A DNA stretch of 64,000 nt from Paenibacillus paeoniae (GTDB lineage Bacteria > Bacillota > Bacilli > Paenibacillales > Paenibacillaceae): the NCBI RefSeq assembly GCF_003388735.1, contig NZ_QUBQ01000001.1:1116001-1180000 (forward strand), given 5' to 3'. Positions within the stretch are counted from its first letter, which is position 1. Each line of letters starts with the position of its first letter. The notes beneath the pieces were generated by a model. The model did no database searches, was not told where the DNA came from, and saw only the letters and a list, made by a program, of their open reading frames with translations. The position numbers and the translations under genes are program-made. This document shows, piece by piece, positions 19,551-31,631 of the stretch.

Positions 19551-19611
19551 CATACACATCTATCTTTCGACACTCAAGATGTTGGGATTCGGCAGAAGGG
19601 AGCAGCGTTCG

Positions 19612-20016
19612 ATGCAAATATCCGATTTTTTATTTCCCAAAAATAAAGTGGCCTATATTCATTCTACCGACCACCTGCAGGCGGCCCTTGAAATATTAGA
19701 AAAGACGCAGTATACAGCTATTCCTGTCATCGACGGGGATGGGAAGTACGTGTTTACTCTTTCCGAAGGCGACTTGTTGTGGAAAATGAAGTATACGGAA
19801 GGCATCGGTTTTCATAACCTCGATAGCGTAAAGGTTCATGAAATCAAATGCCGGACACACAATGAATGTGTGTCGATCAATGCAGATTTCGAAGATATGC
19901 TGGAACTGGCTGCCGACCAAAACTTTGTTCCCGTGATTGACGAGAATCAGATTTTTATCGGTATTATCCGCCGGAAAGACATTATCGAATATTATACAAG
20001 TACCATTACCGATTGA
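19612..20016 (+). CDS. Two-CBS-domain protein, DarB/CbpB-like
   Basis: 134 aa made only of two CBS units: residues about 1-65 with TQYTAIPVIDGDGKYV, and 70-134 with DQNFVPVIDENQIFIGIIRR. The layout and the phrase NKVAYIHSTDHLQAALEILE match B. subtilis DarB (YkuL), which binds c-di-AMP and then modulates Rel and pyruvate carboxylase. I infer c-di-AMP or another adenine nucleotide as ligand. ATG 19612 has AAGGGAG upstream. Own promoter and terminator. Confidence 0.85.
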   Translation: MQISDFLFPKNKVAYIHSTDHLQAALEILEKTQYTAIPVIDGDGKYVFTLSEGDLLWKMKYTEGIGFHNLDSVKVHEIKCRTHNECVSINADFEDMLELAADQNFVPVIDENQIFIGIIRRKDIIEYYTSTITD

Positions 20017-20036
20017 TACGTGGAGAAATAAGAGCA

Positions 20037-20077
20037 AAAATACAGCCGAATCCTGATGGATACGAGCTGTATTTTTT
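20037..20077. terminator. Intrinsic terminator after the CBS gene
   Basis: Long hairpin: ATACAGC / GCTGTAT outer stem and GAATCC / GGATAC inner stem around TGAT, with an A tract before and a T6 tract after. Confidence 0.88.
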
Positions 20078-20256
20078 ATCCCCATTACCAAGCAGGTTCA
20101 AGAACTGGCGTAGAGCCATTCGTTGAATTTACGATATACCATTGTTCTACAATGGATTATCTAGAGAAAGGATAGGATCACTGTTCCGACTTGTTTTTAT
20201 TTTGTTAAGCATGTGCGCTACAATAGGTTTAGCTGGAACAAGGACGGTGAGCTTGC

Positions 20257-21879
20257 TTGGATGATTCGTTGGAGAAGATACAAAAAGAATATGCCGTACT
20301 TGATGACCTGAGCTTTAAGCTTAAGGATATAGAGTACATCAATAATCAACACAACAGATGGAATTTAAGACTGCAATTTCTTGAGTCTCATCTTGTTTTT
20401 GTAGCTGCTAGCGGTCAAGGGCAACTAATGATTGATGGCAGGTTCATCGAGCTTCGTCAAGGGAATGTCTATGTCTGTGTGCCTGGTCAGCTCGTTGAAG
20501 TAACTGTACATACATTGGATGAGCGGGGCTTTTATTATATGCGGTTTGATGTTATGGACGGTGAGAAGGATGCCATTCATTCCTTAGGAAAAAGCAGCAG
20601 GTTTCCGGTAAAGGGAGAGGTGCCCGCGAAATCTCCGGTTGCTATTCTTTCTTTATGTCAACAGATCCGTCAATGTTGGCAGAAGCAGGATTATTTGGCT
20701 CGTTTTAAAGGTCAAATTTTGTTTCAGGAGCTATTGTTCAACCTCATGCAGGATGCTCTGACTGTACAAGATCATGGCACTGAATCAGCGCTTGAGCATG
20801 TAAAAAGTTATATGGAGCAGCATTACCAACAAGAGTTGACCATCGATCAATTGGCTAAGGTGGCGGGGATCAGCACCCGTCATTTTATGAGATTATTTAA
20901 GAAAAAGTATGGCTGCAGCGCCATTGATTATTTGGCTGTCTATCGCATTGAACAGGCGCAACGTCTGATGCGGTCAGGTGGCTCCAATCGACTGAAGGAT
21001 ATTGCACGTTATGTTGGTTATCAGGATGATCTTTATTTTCGCCGCAAATTCAAGCAAATATCGGGTGTGCCGCCAGCGGAATTCATGAAAAATAGCAGAA
21101 GAAAAATCGTTGCCTACAATTTTCCTAATATAGGACAGCTTATTGCCCTGCAAATCATTCCATATGCTGCTCCGGCAGATCATCCATGGACAGATTATTT
21201 CAAGCGGAAGTATGAAGTAGACTCTTTACGGCCTTTAAGCTCGGATCCTTTGACCAAAAGAGAAGAAATTGGGTTAGCTGAGCCTGACTTTATTATAGGA
21301 ATTGATTCCATGGTAGCGCTCGAGGAACAAATCAAACTCTGTACAATCGCTCCGTCCTATTTTGTACCATGGGAGAAACATGATTGGCGCACACATCTAC
21401 GCCTTCTTGCACAATTTTTAGACAAGACAGTAGCGGCTGAGACATGGCTTAAAAAATATGAGCGAAAAGTTCTTTTTGTACGAGAACAGGTGAAGTCTAC
21501 GATTAAGGATGACCGGTTGCTCATTGTAAGAATTACGGCTGATCTTTTTTATGCTTTGGGGAAGCGTAGCGTAGGTGCGGTGTTTTTCGATGATTTGCAA
21601 ATGCTGCCGGCGCAAGACGTCACTCGGTTGGATGAGCAGATCACACTCCATGATATCGTGAATTTGGATGCGGACCGATTATTATTCATTATAGATGAGG
21701 ATTCACAATCTCAATCCAACTGGAGAACACTGCTGGAGGCGAAAGAATGGCGCAGTCTTAAGGCAGTGCAAACCTGTAAAGTGGATTTTCTTCCATCCTA
21801 TCCGTGGATTGAGTATGCAGCGTTTACTCATGACCTTCTATTAGATGAAATAGTAAAGCTATGGCGCGATCGTACATAA
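20257..21879 (+). CDS. AraC family regulator fused to a siderophore-binding domain (Btr-like)
   Basis: 540 aa regulator in three parts: an N-terminal cupin-like domain (about 20-130), an AraC double-HTH domain (about 178-276, with LTIDQLAKVAGISTRHFMR and a second HTH IARYVGYQDDLYFRR), and a C-terminal periplasmic-binding-protein-like domain (about 285-540). This is the design of B. subtilis Btr, which senses Fe-bacillibactin in the cytoplasm and activates feuABC. Here the next gene is a siderophore-binding lipoprotein with a Fur box. The start is TTG 20257 after GGTGAG. It likely activates the downstream genes. Confidence 0.88.
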   Translation: MDDSLEKIQKEYAVLDDLSFKLKDIEYINNQHNRWNLRLQFLESHLVFVAASGQGQLMIDGRFIELRQGNVYVCVPGQLVEVTVHTLDERGFYYMRFDVMDGEKDAIHSLGKSSRFPVKGEVPAKSPVAILSLCQQIRQCWQKQDYLARFKGQILFQELLFNLMQDALTVQDHGTESALEHVKSYMEQHYQQELTIDQLAKVAGISTRHFMRLFKKKYGCSAIDYLAVYRIEQAQRLMRSGGSNRLKDIARYVGYQDDLYFRRKFKQISGVPPAEFMKNSRRKIVAYNFPNIGQLIALQIIPYAAPADHPWTDYFKRKYEVDSLRPLSSDPLTKREEIGLAEPDFIIGIDSMVALEEQIKLCTIAPSYFVPWEKHDWRTHLRLLAQFLDKTVAAETWLKKYERKVLFVREQVKSTIKDDRLLIVRITADLFYALGKRSVGAVFFDDLQMLPAQDVTRLDEQITLHDIVNLDADRLLFIIDEDSQSQSNWRTLLEAKEWRSLKAVQTCKVDFLPSYPWIEYAAFTHDLLLDEIVKLWRDRT

Positions 21880-21941
21880 AAAAATGTCGGTATTGTCAAT
21901 GTTTTATGGATGCAAATTCATCTATACTCCTATTAACAGAG

Positions 21942-21954
21942 AATGATAATCATT
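21942..21954. promoter_or_regulatory. Fur box
   Basis: Palindrome AATGAT-A-ATCATT, flanked by further matching bases (GAGAATGATAATCATTTTT), close to the Bacillus Fur consensus. It lies 51 bp before the lipoprotein start codon and follows a TATACT -10-like hexamer at 21923. This indicates iron-repressed expression. Confidence 0.85.
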
Positions 21955-22004
21955 TTTAATTGGGATTGTCATCGATTACTCACATTCAGGAGGACAATAG
22001 AAAA

Positions 22005-22976
22005 ATGAAGCAGCACCGGAGTATATTTGTAGCAGTCATGATCGTATTCGTAATGATGGTAAGCGCAGCGTGTGGAGCATCAAATGCTCCAAAAAATAAT
22101 ACAGGCGGGACAGACGAAGGCGGCGATTCAAAACAACGTGTGCTGCAAACCTTGAAAGGTGACGTTAGTATCCCTGTAGATCCTAAAAGAGTCGTTGCGC
22201 TATCCGTGGTGTATCCCGATTTTCTGTATGCGCTTGGCGTTAAACCGGTTGCTGTCCAAAACTATCATGTAGAGTTCCCTAATTATTTGAAGGAACCCTT
22301 GAAGGATACAGTAAAGATGGGAATTGCACAAACACCTGATTTTGAGATGATTCTGGCGAATCAGCCTGATCTCATTATTGCTCCAGTTTGGTGGTCCGAA
22401 AAGGATTATGAGCAGCTTTCAAAGATTGCATCCACTGTGTTATTGCCACAGCGTGATGATTGGAGAGACGAATTAAGGGATATAGCTGACGTGTTTGGCA
22501 AACCAGAGCAGGCTGAGAAAGTGATTGCAGATTTGCAGGTGAAAGAAAAGGTAGCAAAAGAAAAGCTTCATTCCTTAGTTGGGGATGAGACTGTGATGTA
22601 TATGATGATTAGGTCCAAAGAGATTATCATTTACGGAGAAAACATTGATCGTGGCAGCTTTATTCATAAAACGTTAGGCCTTAAGCCGGTCAAAGAGTTC
22701 CCGCAAAGTGAACTCAGTGTTACGATTTCATTGGAGAAAATACCGGAATATAATCCGGACCATATTATTTTGCAGCTTGACGATGAAGGTGTCGAAGTGA
22801 AAAACCGTTATGAAGCCATGATAAATTCCTCCCTTTGGAAAAATATGACCGCTGTTAAGAAAGATCAGGTGTACATGGTGGGCGGTAAAGAATGGTTTAA
22901 CTTGGGAATGTCTCCGCTAGCGGATCTGTATGCTATGGATGATGTTGTGGGTGCTTTTGAAAGTCATAAAAAGTAA
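22005..22976 (+). CDS. Iron-siderophore ABC transporter substrate-binding lipoprotein
   Basis: Captures a ferric siderophore at the outer membrane face. The signal peptide ends in the lipobox VSAAC (Cys23), followed by an Asn/Gly-rich linker. The FepB/FeuA-type binding domain has PKRVVALSVVYPDFLYALGVKP, a long helix linker and EYNPDHIILQ. ATG 22005 follows AGGAGG. No permease or ATPase gene is next to it, so it must use transporter subunits encoded elsewhere. Controlled by the Fur box and probably by the Btr-like activator. Confidence 0.9.
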   Translation: MKQHRSIFVAVMIVFVMMVSAACGASNAPKNNTGGTDEGGDSKQRVLQTLKGDVSIPVDPKRVVALSVVYPDFLYALGVKPVAVQNYHVEFPNYLKEPLKDTVKMGIAQTPDFEMILANQPDLIIAPVWWSEKDYEQLSKIASTVLLPQRDDWRDELRDIADVFGKPEQAEKVIADLQVKEKVAKEKLHSLVGDETVMYMMIRSKEIIIYGENIDRGSFIHKTLGLKPVKEFPQSELSVTISLEKIPEYNPDHIILQLDDEGVEVKNRYEAMINSSLWKNMTAVKKDQVYMVGGKEWFNLGMSPLADLYAMDDVVGAFESHKK

Positions 22977-22989
22977 TGAGGGAAATTGT

Positions 22990-23771
22990 GTGAGCATAGT
23001 GGACTTTCAGCAGTTGGAAGAGAGCTTTTATCTAACATTGCATGACCATGAAAACACTATGCTTGCTATCCCGGCATTGGATTTATTAAAGCCTGGTCGG
23101 ATGGAAGAGCTGATTGATGCTTATGGCAGGCTTATTCACGCAAGAGAGCGTTCTACAGCGGCAGCCTTTTTTATGAGCTGGTTTGCAGGGGTATGCAGTG
23201 CGATGCAGCATATGCTCTATCGTGACTATGCTCAGCTTCTAGATTTATCCTTGTCTAACCTGACCGTGCAGTTATGTGAGGGTGAGCATTATCCCTTTTT
23301 CTGTTTAAAATGGAGGAAGTGAGATTTACTCCGTTGTTAGACAAAAGTCGAGTGGAAGGGCATAAGCAATGGCTGGATTTCTTCTATAGGGGACAGGTGA
23401 CGCCACTAATCCAAACCTTATCTCAAGTAGCCAACGTACATGTGATACAGTTATGGGGACAAATTACTAATGCTTTGTATCCGCAATGGCAAGCAGAATT
23501 GGCTGATGTCTCTGATCCAGTGAGCAGGACAAGGATCAATGAGTGTTTTCAGATGCTAAAGTGTGAAATTAAGACTAGTGCATTTGGACTTCGCAAAAAT
23601 CCATTTGCAATCAAGCAAATTTACATTGAACATCCCACGATTCCAGAGCAAAAAGTATGGATGAAGGCAGCGTGCTGCCTTGCTTATAGGTTGGAGGGGG
23701 AAATTGGTTATTGTTATGAATGCCCTCGGTTGAAAGAAGCGGATACGGTTGTGCGGAGAGAGAAGTGCTAG
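22990..23771 (+). CDS. FhuF-like ferric siderophore reductase, read in two frames
   Basis: Together the two halves form one ~260 aa protein of the FhuF type, ending in CCLAYRLEGEIGYCYECPR, the [2Fe-2S] cysteine set (C-C-x10-C-x2-C). It would reduce Fe3+ to release it from a siderophore. The first half (GTG 22990) stops at 23322; the second half is open in the -1 frame from before 23310 to 23771. The overlap contains T TTA AAA (23304-23310) aligned to the first frame, a classic -1 slippery heptamer, so slippage would fuse the halves exactly. A plain mutation or sequencing error remains possible. No good ribosome site precedes ATG 23310. Confidence 0.75.
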
Positions 23772-23786
23772 CGATATTTATTGATG

Positions 23787-23810
23787 ACAGCCTTTAGGCT
23801 GTTTTTTTTT
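23787..23810 (+). terminator. Intrinsic terminator of the siderophore locus
   Basis: Stem ACAGCC / GGCTGT with loop TTTA, followed by a long T tract. Confidence 0.92.
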
Positions 23811-23889
23811 TGAATAAACCTGGGAAATATCGCTATTGGGTTGGCCGGATAACAAGAAGCTACTCACGCCTTAAACATTAAGCCGGATG

Positions 23890-24695
23890 GAAGAGCAAGG
23901 GATTGTCAAACATTACGGTGCAACGTCTACTGTTCAGTGGGATTCATTTGGTTACATCCCTTATGGCATAACCCGTTACAATTGTGGGCAGGTAGAACAG
24001 GTACCTGAAGCAGATTGGTTTAAAGTCATGGGAACACATGAAAAGTTGAAAACGCCGAAAAACATGAAGCGGTAATGGAGCGGTTAATTAAGAATAGAAT
24101 GCTGAATACAAATTCCAGGAGGGCATTTTCCGTTGTCAGGCTTGTTATATGTGAAAAAAAGAAGCAGGGACAGCATTGGAGTGAAATGTGCTTTCACCAT
24201 TTTAAAGACAGAAGCAAATGTGAGCAGCGTGGCAAGGTAATGGATGTTGATTTTTTCAATACGCTATATAACCAGATTATTCATGTAGACCCAAACATTC
24301 TGCGGGAGATTGAACTACATGGAAGTAGGTACAATGATACACAGGTCATTATCGAGGTCAAAGAGCAGGAGTTGAAGAAGCAGGCATTGGACAAGCTGCA
24401 TGAATCGTATGAAGAGAACACGATAACGAAGCAAGTATTTTTAGAGCGTAAAGCTGTTCGGTCACGGCAGATACAGAAGCTGGAGGAAGAGTTGAAGGAT
24501 TTGCGGAAGGTTGTATTAGATGAAGGGGATTATCCTACTGTGGAGCAGATATATGAACGTGTAGGGCAGTTTAGAGAGTTGTGGAGCGTCGCAGTGACAA
24601 GTGAAGAGAAGAATCAAGCATTGAAGAAGCTATTGGAGCGGATTTTTTATGATTGGGAAGGGAATAGGGTGGAGTTGACGGTTTGTTATAGATGA
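23890..24695 (+). pseudogene. Decayed C-terminal part of a large serine recombinase
   Basis: Phrases typical of large serine recombinases occur in order but in changing frames: NVYCSVGFI (frame shifted), then EADWFKVMGTHEKL, then FPLSGLLYVKK (another frame, the remains of the zinc ribbon), then an open coiled-coil region LYNQIIHVDPNILREIEL to FYDWEGNRVEL ending at 24695. At least two frameshifts, no catalytic Ser domain and no intact zinc-ribbon Cys pairs. It is the relic of an integrated element next to the CRISPR and cassette region. Confidence 0.72.
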
Positions 24696-24728
24696 TAATG
24701 TATGAAGAGATGTGAAGTTAACTATGGG

Positions 24729-24756
24729 CCTCTGGAAAAATTTCCGGAGGTTCTTT
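24729..24756 (+). terminator. Terminator-like hairpin after the recombinase relic
   Basis: CCTCTGGAAA / TTTCCGGAGG with one T-G wobble, then TTCTTT. Confidence 0.7.
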
Positions 24757-24903
24757 ATATGGAGAAATTTAGTTCTTTTGGAAGGGAAGTAGAGAACTTT
24801 GTCGAATATTAAAAAGAGAATGGGGTACTAGCTTTTTTGGAATAATTTCTGAATGAGATTGAACTAAAATCATTTATTCAATTATAAAGGATGAATATTA
24901 GTA

Positions 24904-25056
24904 ATGGAACTGAATGAGGTTTTTAAATTAGTTCAGAAGTTCACTCAAGATGTTCCATTATTTTTAATGGGTACTGGTGGAACAATTCCTTACGGTATTC
25001 AGTTGAGTACTATGACGGAACGAAATGGTAGAACGAGTACTATCCGTATTGGGTAA
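24904..25056 (+). pseudogene. N-terminal fragment of a SIR2-like protein
   Basis: A 50-residue open frame with VPLFLMGTGGTIPYGI, which resembles the NAD-binding start of SIR2-like defence proteins (usually LGAGAS-IPYG-type). It stops soon afterwards, and an overlapping frame stays open toward cas3. It lacks most of a SIR2 domain, so it would be a remnant. A real short protein cannot be excluded. No match was run; the assignment rests on one motif. Confidence 0.4.
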
Positions 25057-25135
25057 TTGGGTAGAAGCGCACAAGGAAAAGCCTCTCACAAACTACTTTT
25101 ATATATTTTTTAAAAAAAGCCCGGAGGAGCAACCA

Positions 25136-27400
25136 ATGGACTATTATGCACACAGTCATAAGACAAAGAAGTACCAGTTACTGAAGGTGCACTCGAAAGG
25201 TGTAGCTCAGAGGTGCATGAAATACGCTGAGCTGTTTCAAGCAGGGCACCTAGGTTATCTGGCGGGAATGCTGCATGACCTGGGTAAATATTCTGAATTA
25301 TTCCAGGAGAGAATACGCGGCAAATCTGTACATGTTGATCATTCCACGGCTGGAGCGAGATGGTTGATGGAGCCTGAGCACTATAAACTTTTTGTGGGTA
25401 CTGCGCGGATGGATTTTTATTTAGCTCGCTCTGTTGCCCAAGCCATTGTTGGCCATCACGGCGGGCTGCGCAACTACGGAGCGCTGGATGAAGAGGGGAC
25501 GTTCAACTATCGATTATCAAACCGGGACTACACAATTGAAAATTACAGCCATGCGTGGGACGAGCTTGAAATCAATCGAAAACTATGTGAGAAGAAAGCG
25601 CTCCCTGCATTTGATGGAACTTATTTAACGAAACACAATATTGCATGGAAATACAGCTTCCTTGGTAGAATGCTATACTCCTGTCTGGTCGATGCCGATT
25701 CAATCGATACAAGAGACTATAGCAATGATGAAGAAAGGCAGCTGATGGAGGAACGGAATCAGCCAACGATTAATGAACTGCTGAATCGGTTCAATTATTA
25801 CATGGAGCAGTTCGACAAGGTGAAGGATAGCCAAATCAACCGCCAGCGCAAAAGAATACTTGCAGCCTGCATTCGAAATGCCAAACTTGGAAGGAAGTTA
25901 TTCTCGCTGTCGGTCCCGACTGGAGGAGGTAAAACATTATCCTCTTTGGCTTTTGCGTTACGGCATGCATGTGAGCACGAATTAAGGCGCATTATTTATG
26001 TTAGTCCGTTTACGAGTATTACAGACCAAACCGCTCAAAAATTTCGGGAGGCACTCGGTTCCGACGCTGTGCTGGAGCATCATAGCAATTTCGATTTTGA
26101 TGAATATGGCGAGAATGATGATCCGAAGGTCGGCTTGCGCTTAAAGCTGAGTGCTGAGAACTGGGATTCACCGGTTGTCGTCACGACATCGGTACAATTT
26201 TTTGAATCGTTATTTGCAAGCAAACGAAGCAAGTGCCGCAAGCTGCATCAGATTGCAGGGTCCGTTATCATAATAGATGAGGCGCAGAGCATACCGCGCG
26301 GCTATGTAGCACCTTGCGCGCAGGCGCTGCAAGAGCTTGTTCAATCCTATGGATGCTCAGTCGTGCTGTGTACTGCGACACAACCCTCATGGGACAAGCT
26401 GGGCTTTGCAACAGTGGAGATTATGGATGACCCGACTCCGTTGGAATTGTCCGGGTTGTTCGCTCAAGTACAGATTTCGGTGCATGGCGATGCAGCGAGC
26501 GCTGTTACAGATGAAACCGTTTTACAATGGATGGCTGAACACAAACAGGCTTTATGTATTGTCAATACACGAAAGCATGCAAGGCTGCTGATGGAGCGGT
26601 TAAAACGTTATTTTGACGATGGAGTCTATCATCTGAGTGGACGAATGTATGCAACAAATCGTAAAGCTGTTCTTAAAGAAATAATTCAGCGGCTGAAAGA
26701 TAAATTGCCTTGCCGAGTGATTTCTACCCAATTAATTGAAGCGGGGATCGATGTAGACTTTCCGGTCGTATTGAGGGCATTTGCGGGACTGGATTCCATT
26801 GCGCAGTCTGCGGGCAGATGCAATCGGGAAAGAAGACGGAAGTTCGGAAAGATGTATGTGTTCTATCCGGAACCGCACGGAATGCCCGCAAGAGGCTGGA
26901 TAAAGGAGTCGGCAGTAGAAGCGCAGCATGTCATTCGCGCTGTGTCTGAAGGTCCGTTGTCACTGAAGGCTATGGAGCAATATTTTGACCGCATCTATGG
27001 CATAGTGAACGGGGCAGCAGATCGTATCCGGGTTGAAGCCAGTGTCATTGACTCCAAAGGAATTTTGGCGCTTGTTTCGAGCAAAAACAGCAATTTGGAA
27101 ATACCGTACCAGGATATTGCAGATCGTTTTCAGTTTATTGAGGGCGGCACGCATGCTGTGATTATCCCTTTTACGAAGAATGGGAGCAATAGCGTTTGGG
27201 ATGAACTTAATAAGCTTGAAGAAGGCTGTTCGTCAGCATTACGAAAACTGCAGATGTATACGGTCCAGGTATACCCACATGAATTGGCAGCTATGAAACA
27301 GGCGGATGTACTGGACAGCGTTGAAGGCGTATTGTATCTGAAAGAAGCGGGTTTTTACAGTTTTGAGACAGGACTACGCCTGCCGGGTGATTTGGTCTAG
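25136..27400 (+). CDS. cas3: CRISPR-associated helicase/nuclease Cas3 (type I-C)
   Basis: Executes target DNA degradation after Cascade binds. The N-terminal HD nuclease has HSHKTK, His19, LHDLGK (His47, Asp48) and HVDHSTAGA. The superfamily 2 helicase has Walker A PTGGGKT (about 260-266), the DEAQ box (about 381-384), TATQPSWD and the C-lobe SAGRCNRERR. Start ATG 25136 (754 aa) follows GGAGGAG; an earlier in-frame start belongs to relic sequence. First gene of the operon cas3-cas5-cas8c-cas7. No premature stop: apparently intact. Confidence 0.95.
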   Translation: MDYYAHSHKTKKYQLLKVHSKGVAQRCMKYAELFQAGHLGYLAGMLHDLGKYSELFQERIRGKSVHVDHSTAGARWLMEPEHYKLFVGTARMDFYLARSVAQAIVGHHGGLRNYGALDEEGTFNYRLSNRDYTIENYSHAWDELEINRKLCEKKALPAFDGTYLTKHNIAWKYSFLGRMLYSCLVDADSIDTRDYSNDEERQLMEERNQPTINELLNRFNYYMEQFDKVKDSQINRQRKRILAACIRNAKLGRKLFSLSVPTGGGKTLSSLAFALRHACEHELRRIIYVSPFTSITDQTAQKFREALGSDAVLEHHSNFDFDEYGENDDPKVGLRLKLSAENWDSPVVVTTSVQFFESLFASKRSKCRKLHQIAGSVIIIDEAQSIPRGYVAPCAQALQELVQSYGCSVVLCTATQPSWDKLGFATVEIMDDPTPLELSGLFAQVQISVHGDAASAVTDETVLQWMAEHKQALCIVNTRKHARLLMERLKRYFDDGVYHLSGRMYATNRKAVLKEIIQRLKDKLPCRVISTQLIEAGIDVDFPVVLRAFAGLDSIAQSAGRCNRERRRKFGKMYVFYPEPHGMPARGWIKESAVEAQHVIRAVSEGPLSLKAMEQYFDRIYGIVNGAADRIRVEASVIDSKGILALVSSKNSNLEIPYQDIADRFQFIEGGTHAVIIPFTKNGSNSVWDELNKLEEGCSSALRKLQMYTVQVYPHELAAMKQADVLDSVEGVLYLKEAGFYSFETGLRLPGDLV

Positions 27401-27448
27401 ATGAGATAATTATTTGGAAACAGACAGGACATTGGTTTTTATTTCATT

Positions 27449-30005
<2,557 letters not shown>

Positions 30006-30013
<8 letters not shown>

Positions 30014-30887
30014 GAAAACTCCTTTAACTAAGCGCTATGAATTTGTCCTCTTATATGATGTGGAAAATGGAAATCCAAACGGTGACCCGGATGCTGGAAA
30101 TTTACCCCGTCTTGACCCAGAGACAGGCTGTGGTCTCGTTACTGATGTTTGTATTAAGCGCAAAATACGCAATTATGTTGAGCTGGCTCGTGAAAACGAG
30201 GGTTCTTACGAGATTTACGTTAAAGAGGCTGCCGTCCTAAACAACCTGAACAAGGAAGCTTTTGCGGCGCATCCGGATATGGAATTGAAGGAAAATAAAG
30301 CGGACAAGATGGCCGCAAAAAAAAGAGAAGATCAGCAGACGCTTGCCAGATGGATGTGTGATAAATATTACGATATTCGCGCATTCGGCGCTGTTATGAC
30401 TACGGGTATAAACTGTGGTCAGGTAAGAGGTCCGGTACAATTGAGCTTCTCCAAAAGCATCGATCCGATTTCGCCGCATGAAGTAACGATTACCCGCATG
30501 GCGGTGACGAACGAAAAGGATGCAGACAAAGAGCGCACAATGGGCCGCAAAAGCATCGTGCCTTACGGGCTCTACAGGCTTGAGGGCTTTATTTCAGCGC
30601 CGCTCGCCAATCAGACCAATTTTGGCGAAGAAGATCTGGATCTGCTCTGGTCCTCGCTAATTAATATGTTCGACCATGACCGCTCCGCTTCACGGGGGAA
30701 AATGGCCGCGCAAAAGCTTATTGTATTTGAGCATGAGACGAAGCTTGGCAATGCGCCTGCGCATAAGCTGTTTAATCTCGTCCAAGTTAAACGCAAGCTT
30801 GATGTGGAACTCGCGCGTTCCTTCGAAGATTACAACGTAACGGTTGACCGTGCACCGGCTGGTGTCACTGCTGTTGAAATGCTGTAG
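30006..30887 (+). CDS. cas7: Cas7 (Csd2), Cascade backbone (type I-C)
   Basis: Forms the helical filament that holds the crRNA spacer. The sequence begins with the Cas7 RRM strand [22 protein letters not shown] and has the thumb region [21 protein letters not shown]. Further on comes a Met/Gly-rich [13 protein letters not shown]. 293 aa, intact. It is the last recognisable gene of the operon: the usual cas4, cas1 and cas2 do not follow, and no CRISPR repeats are seen up to 31.6 kb. Confidence 0.95.
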
Positions 30888-31550
30888 AACTTGCTCATAT
30901 AAGTACTGTCGGTTAAGCTGAAATGGCATCAGGCGCTGTTTTTTCTCGCGTATTATCAATGTTTGGGTGCTTCCAGGGAGAAGACTAATCTGGATCAGAC
31001 CTCGTTGGACTTGTTCTACGGGTTTTCCTGGATGTGCCCAAATGGCAACAACACGAAAAGGTGAGTTATATGTGTGGCTAGGCGAGAGGCAAACGTGAAA
31101 CGGAGCCAGTGAGTTCGTAAAGCAGCCCCCACCTAATAAGTTGGTAAAATAACAGAAAGGCGACCCACGGCATAAACTTTTCCAGCGTATTCGATTCCTG
31201 TAAATCATGAATTTGTTGTATTTACTCGAACAGATACAGTTCGCTTTCCCTAGTCTCAATGATCGCATTTTGAATGAAGAATATTCGCTGAACTTTGTAA
31301 CAAGATGCCTATCCCTACTACCCTCAGAGTGAGTAGGCTTTTGAAATTGTTAAACGAAAAATAGGCACAGCTAATGTTTATTGACCCATGCAAACATCCC
31401 ATTGATGAGATGTTCGCGTAAATCAATTTTAAGATGCTTTCGCCATTGGAATTGGCGGAGGCTTTTTGTTTGGAAGTAAAAGAATACTGTTCGTCATATT
31501 TTTCCATTTCATAGTATAATAAGAGCATAATCTTTAGGTGCGAACATTAC
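30888..31550. other. Gene-poor stretch after cas7
   Basis: About 660 bp with no convincing gene on either strand. In type I-C loci this is where cas4, cas1, cas2 and the array normally lie. I looked for a repeated 30-36-mer and for cas4/cas1/cas2 phrases and saw none. The only structure is the terminator-like hairpin at 31436-31467. A minus-strand open frame across 30690-31268 runs antisense into cas7 and has no recognisable motif. Confidence 0.6.
31436..31467 (+). terminator. Terminator-like hairpin before the cassette array
   Basis: GCTTTCGCCA / TGGCGGAGGC (two wobbles) around a 7-base loop, followed by TTTTT. Confidence 0.65.
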
Positions 31551-31631
31551 GTTAGATGAAACGGCTCTGACATACATAATCTTTAAAGATACAGGGACTC
31601 AAACAATTTTCTAAATAATGGGGGTTATTTG

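Noticed and set aside
23310-23771. Second half of the FhuF-like gene as an independent gene
   Set aside because: The only well-placed G-rich stretch is over 20 bp upstream of its ATG, and the encoded part is just the C-terminal half of one family domain.
30690-31268. Minus-strand open frame of 192 codons behind and across cas7
   Set aside because: It overlaps the conserved cas7 3' end in antisense, has no recognisable motif and no clear ribosome site.
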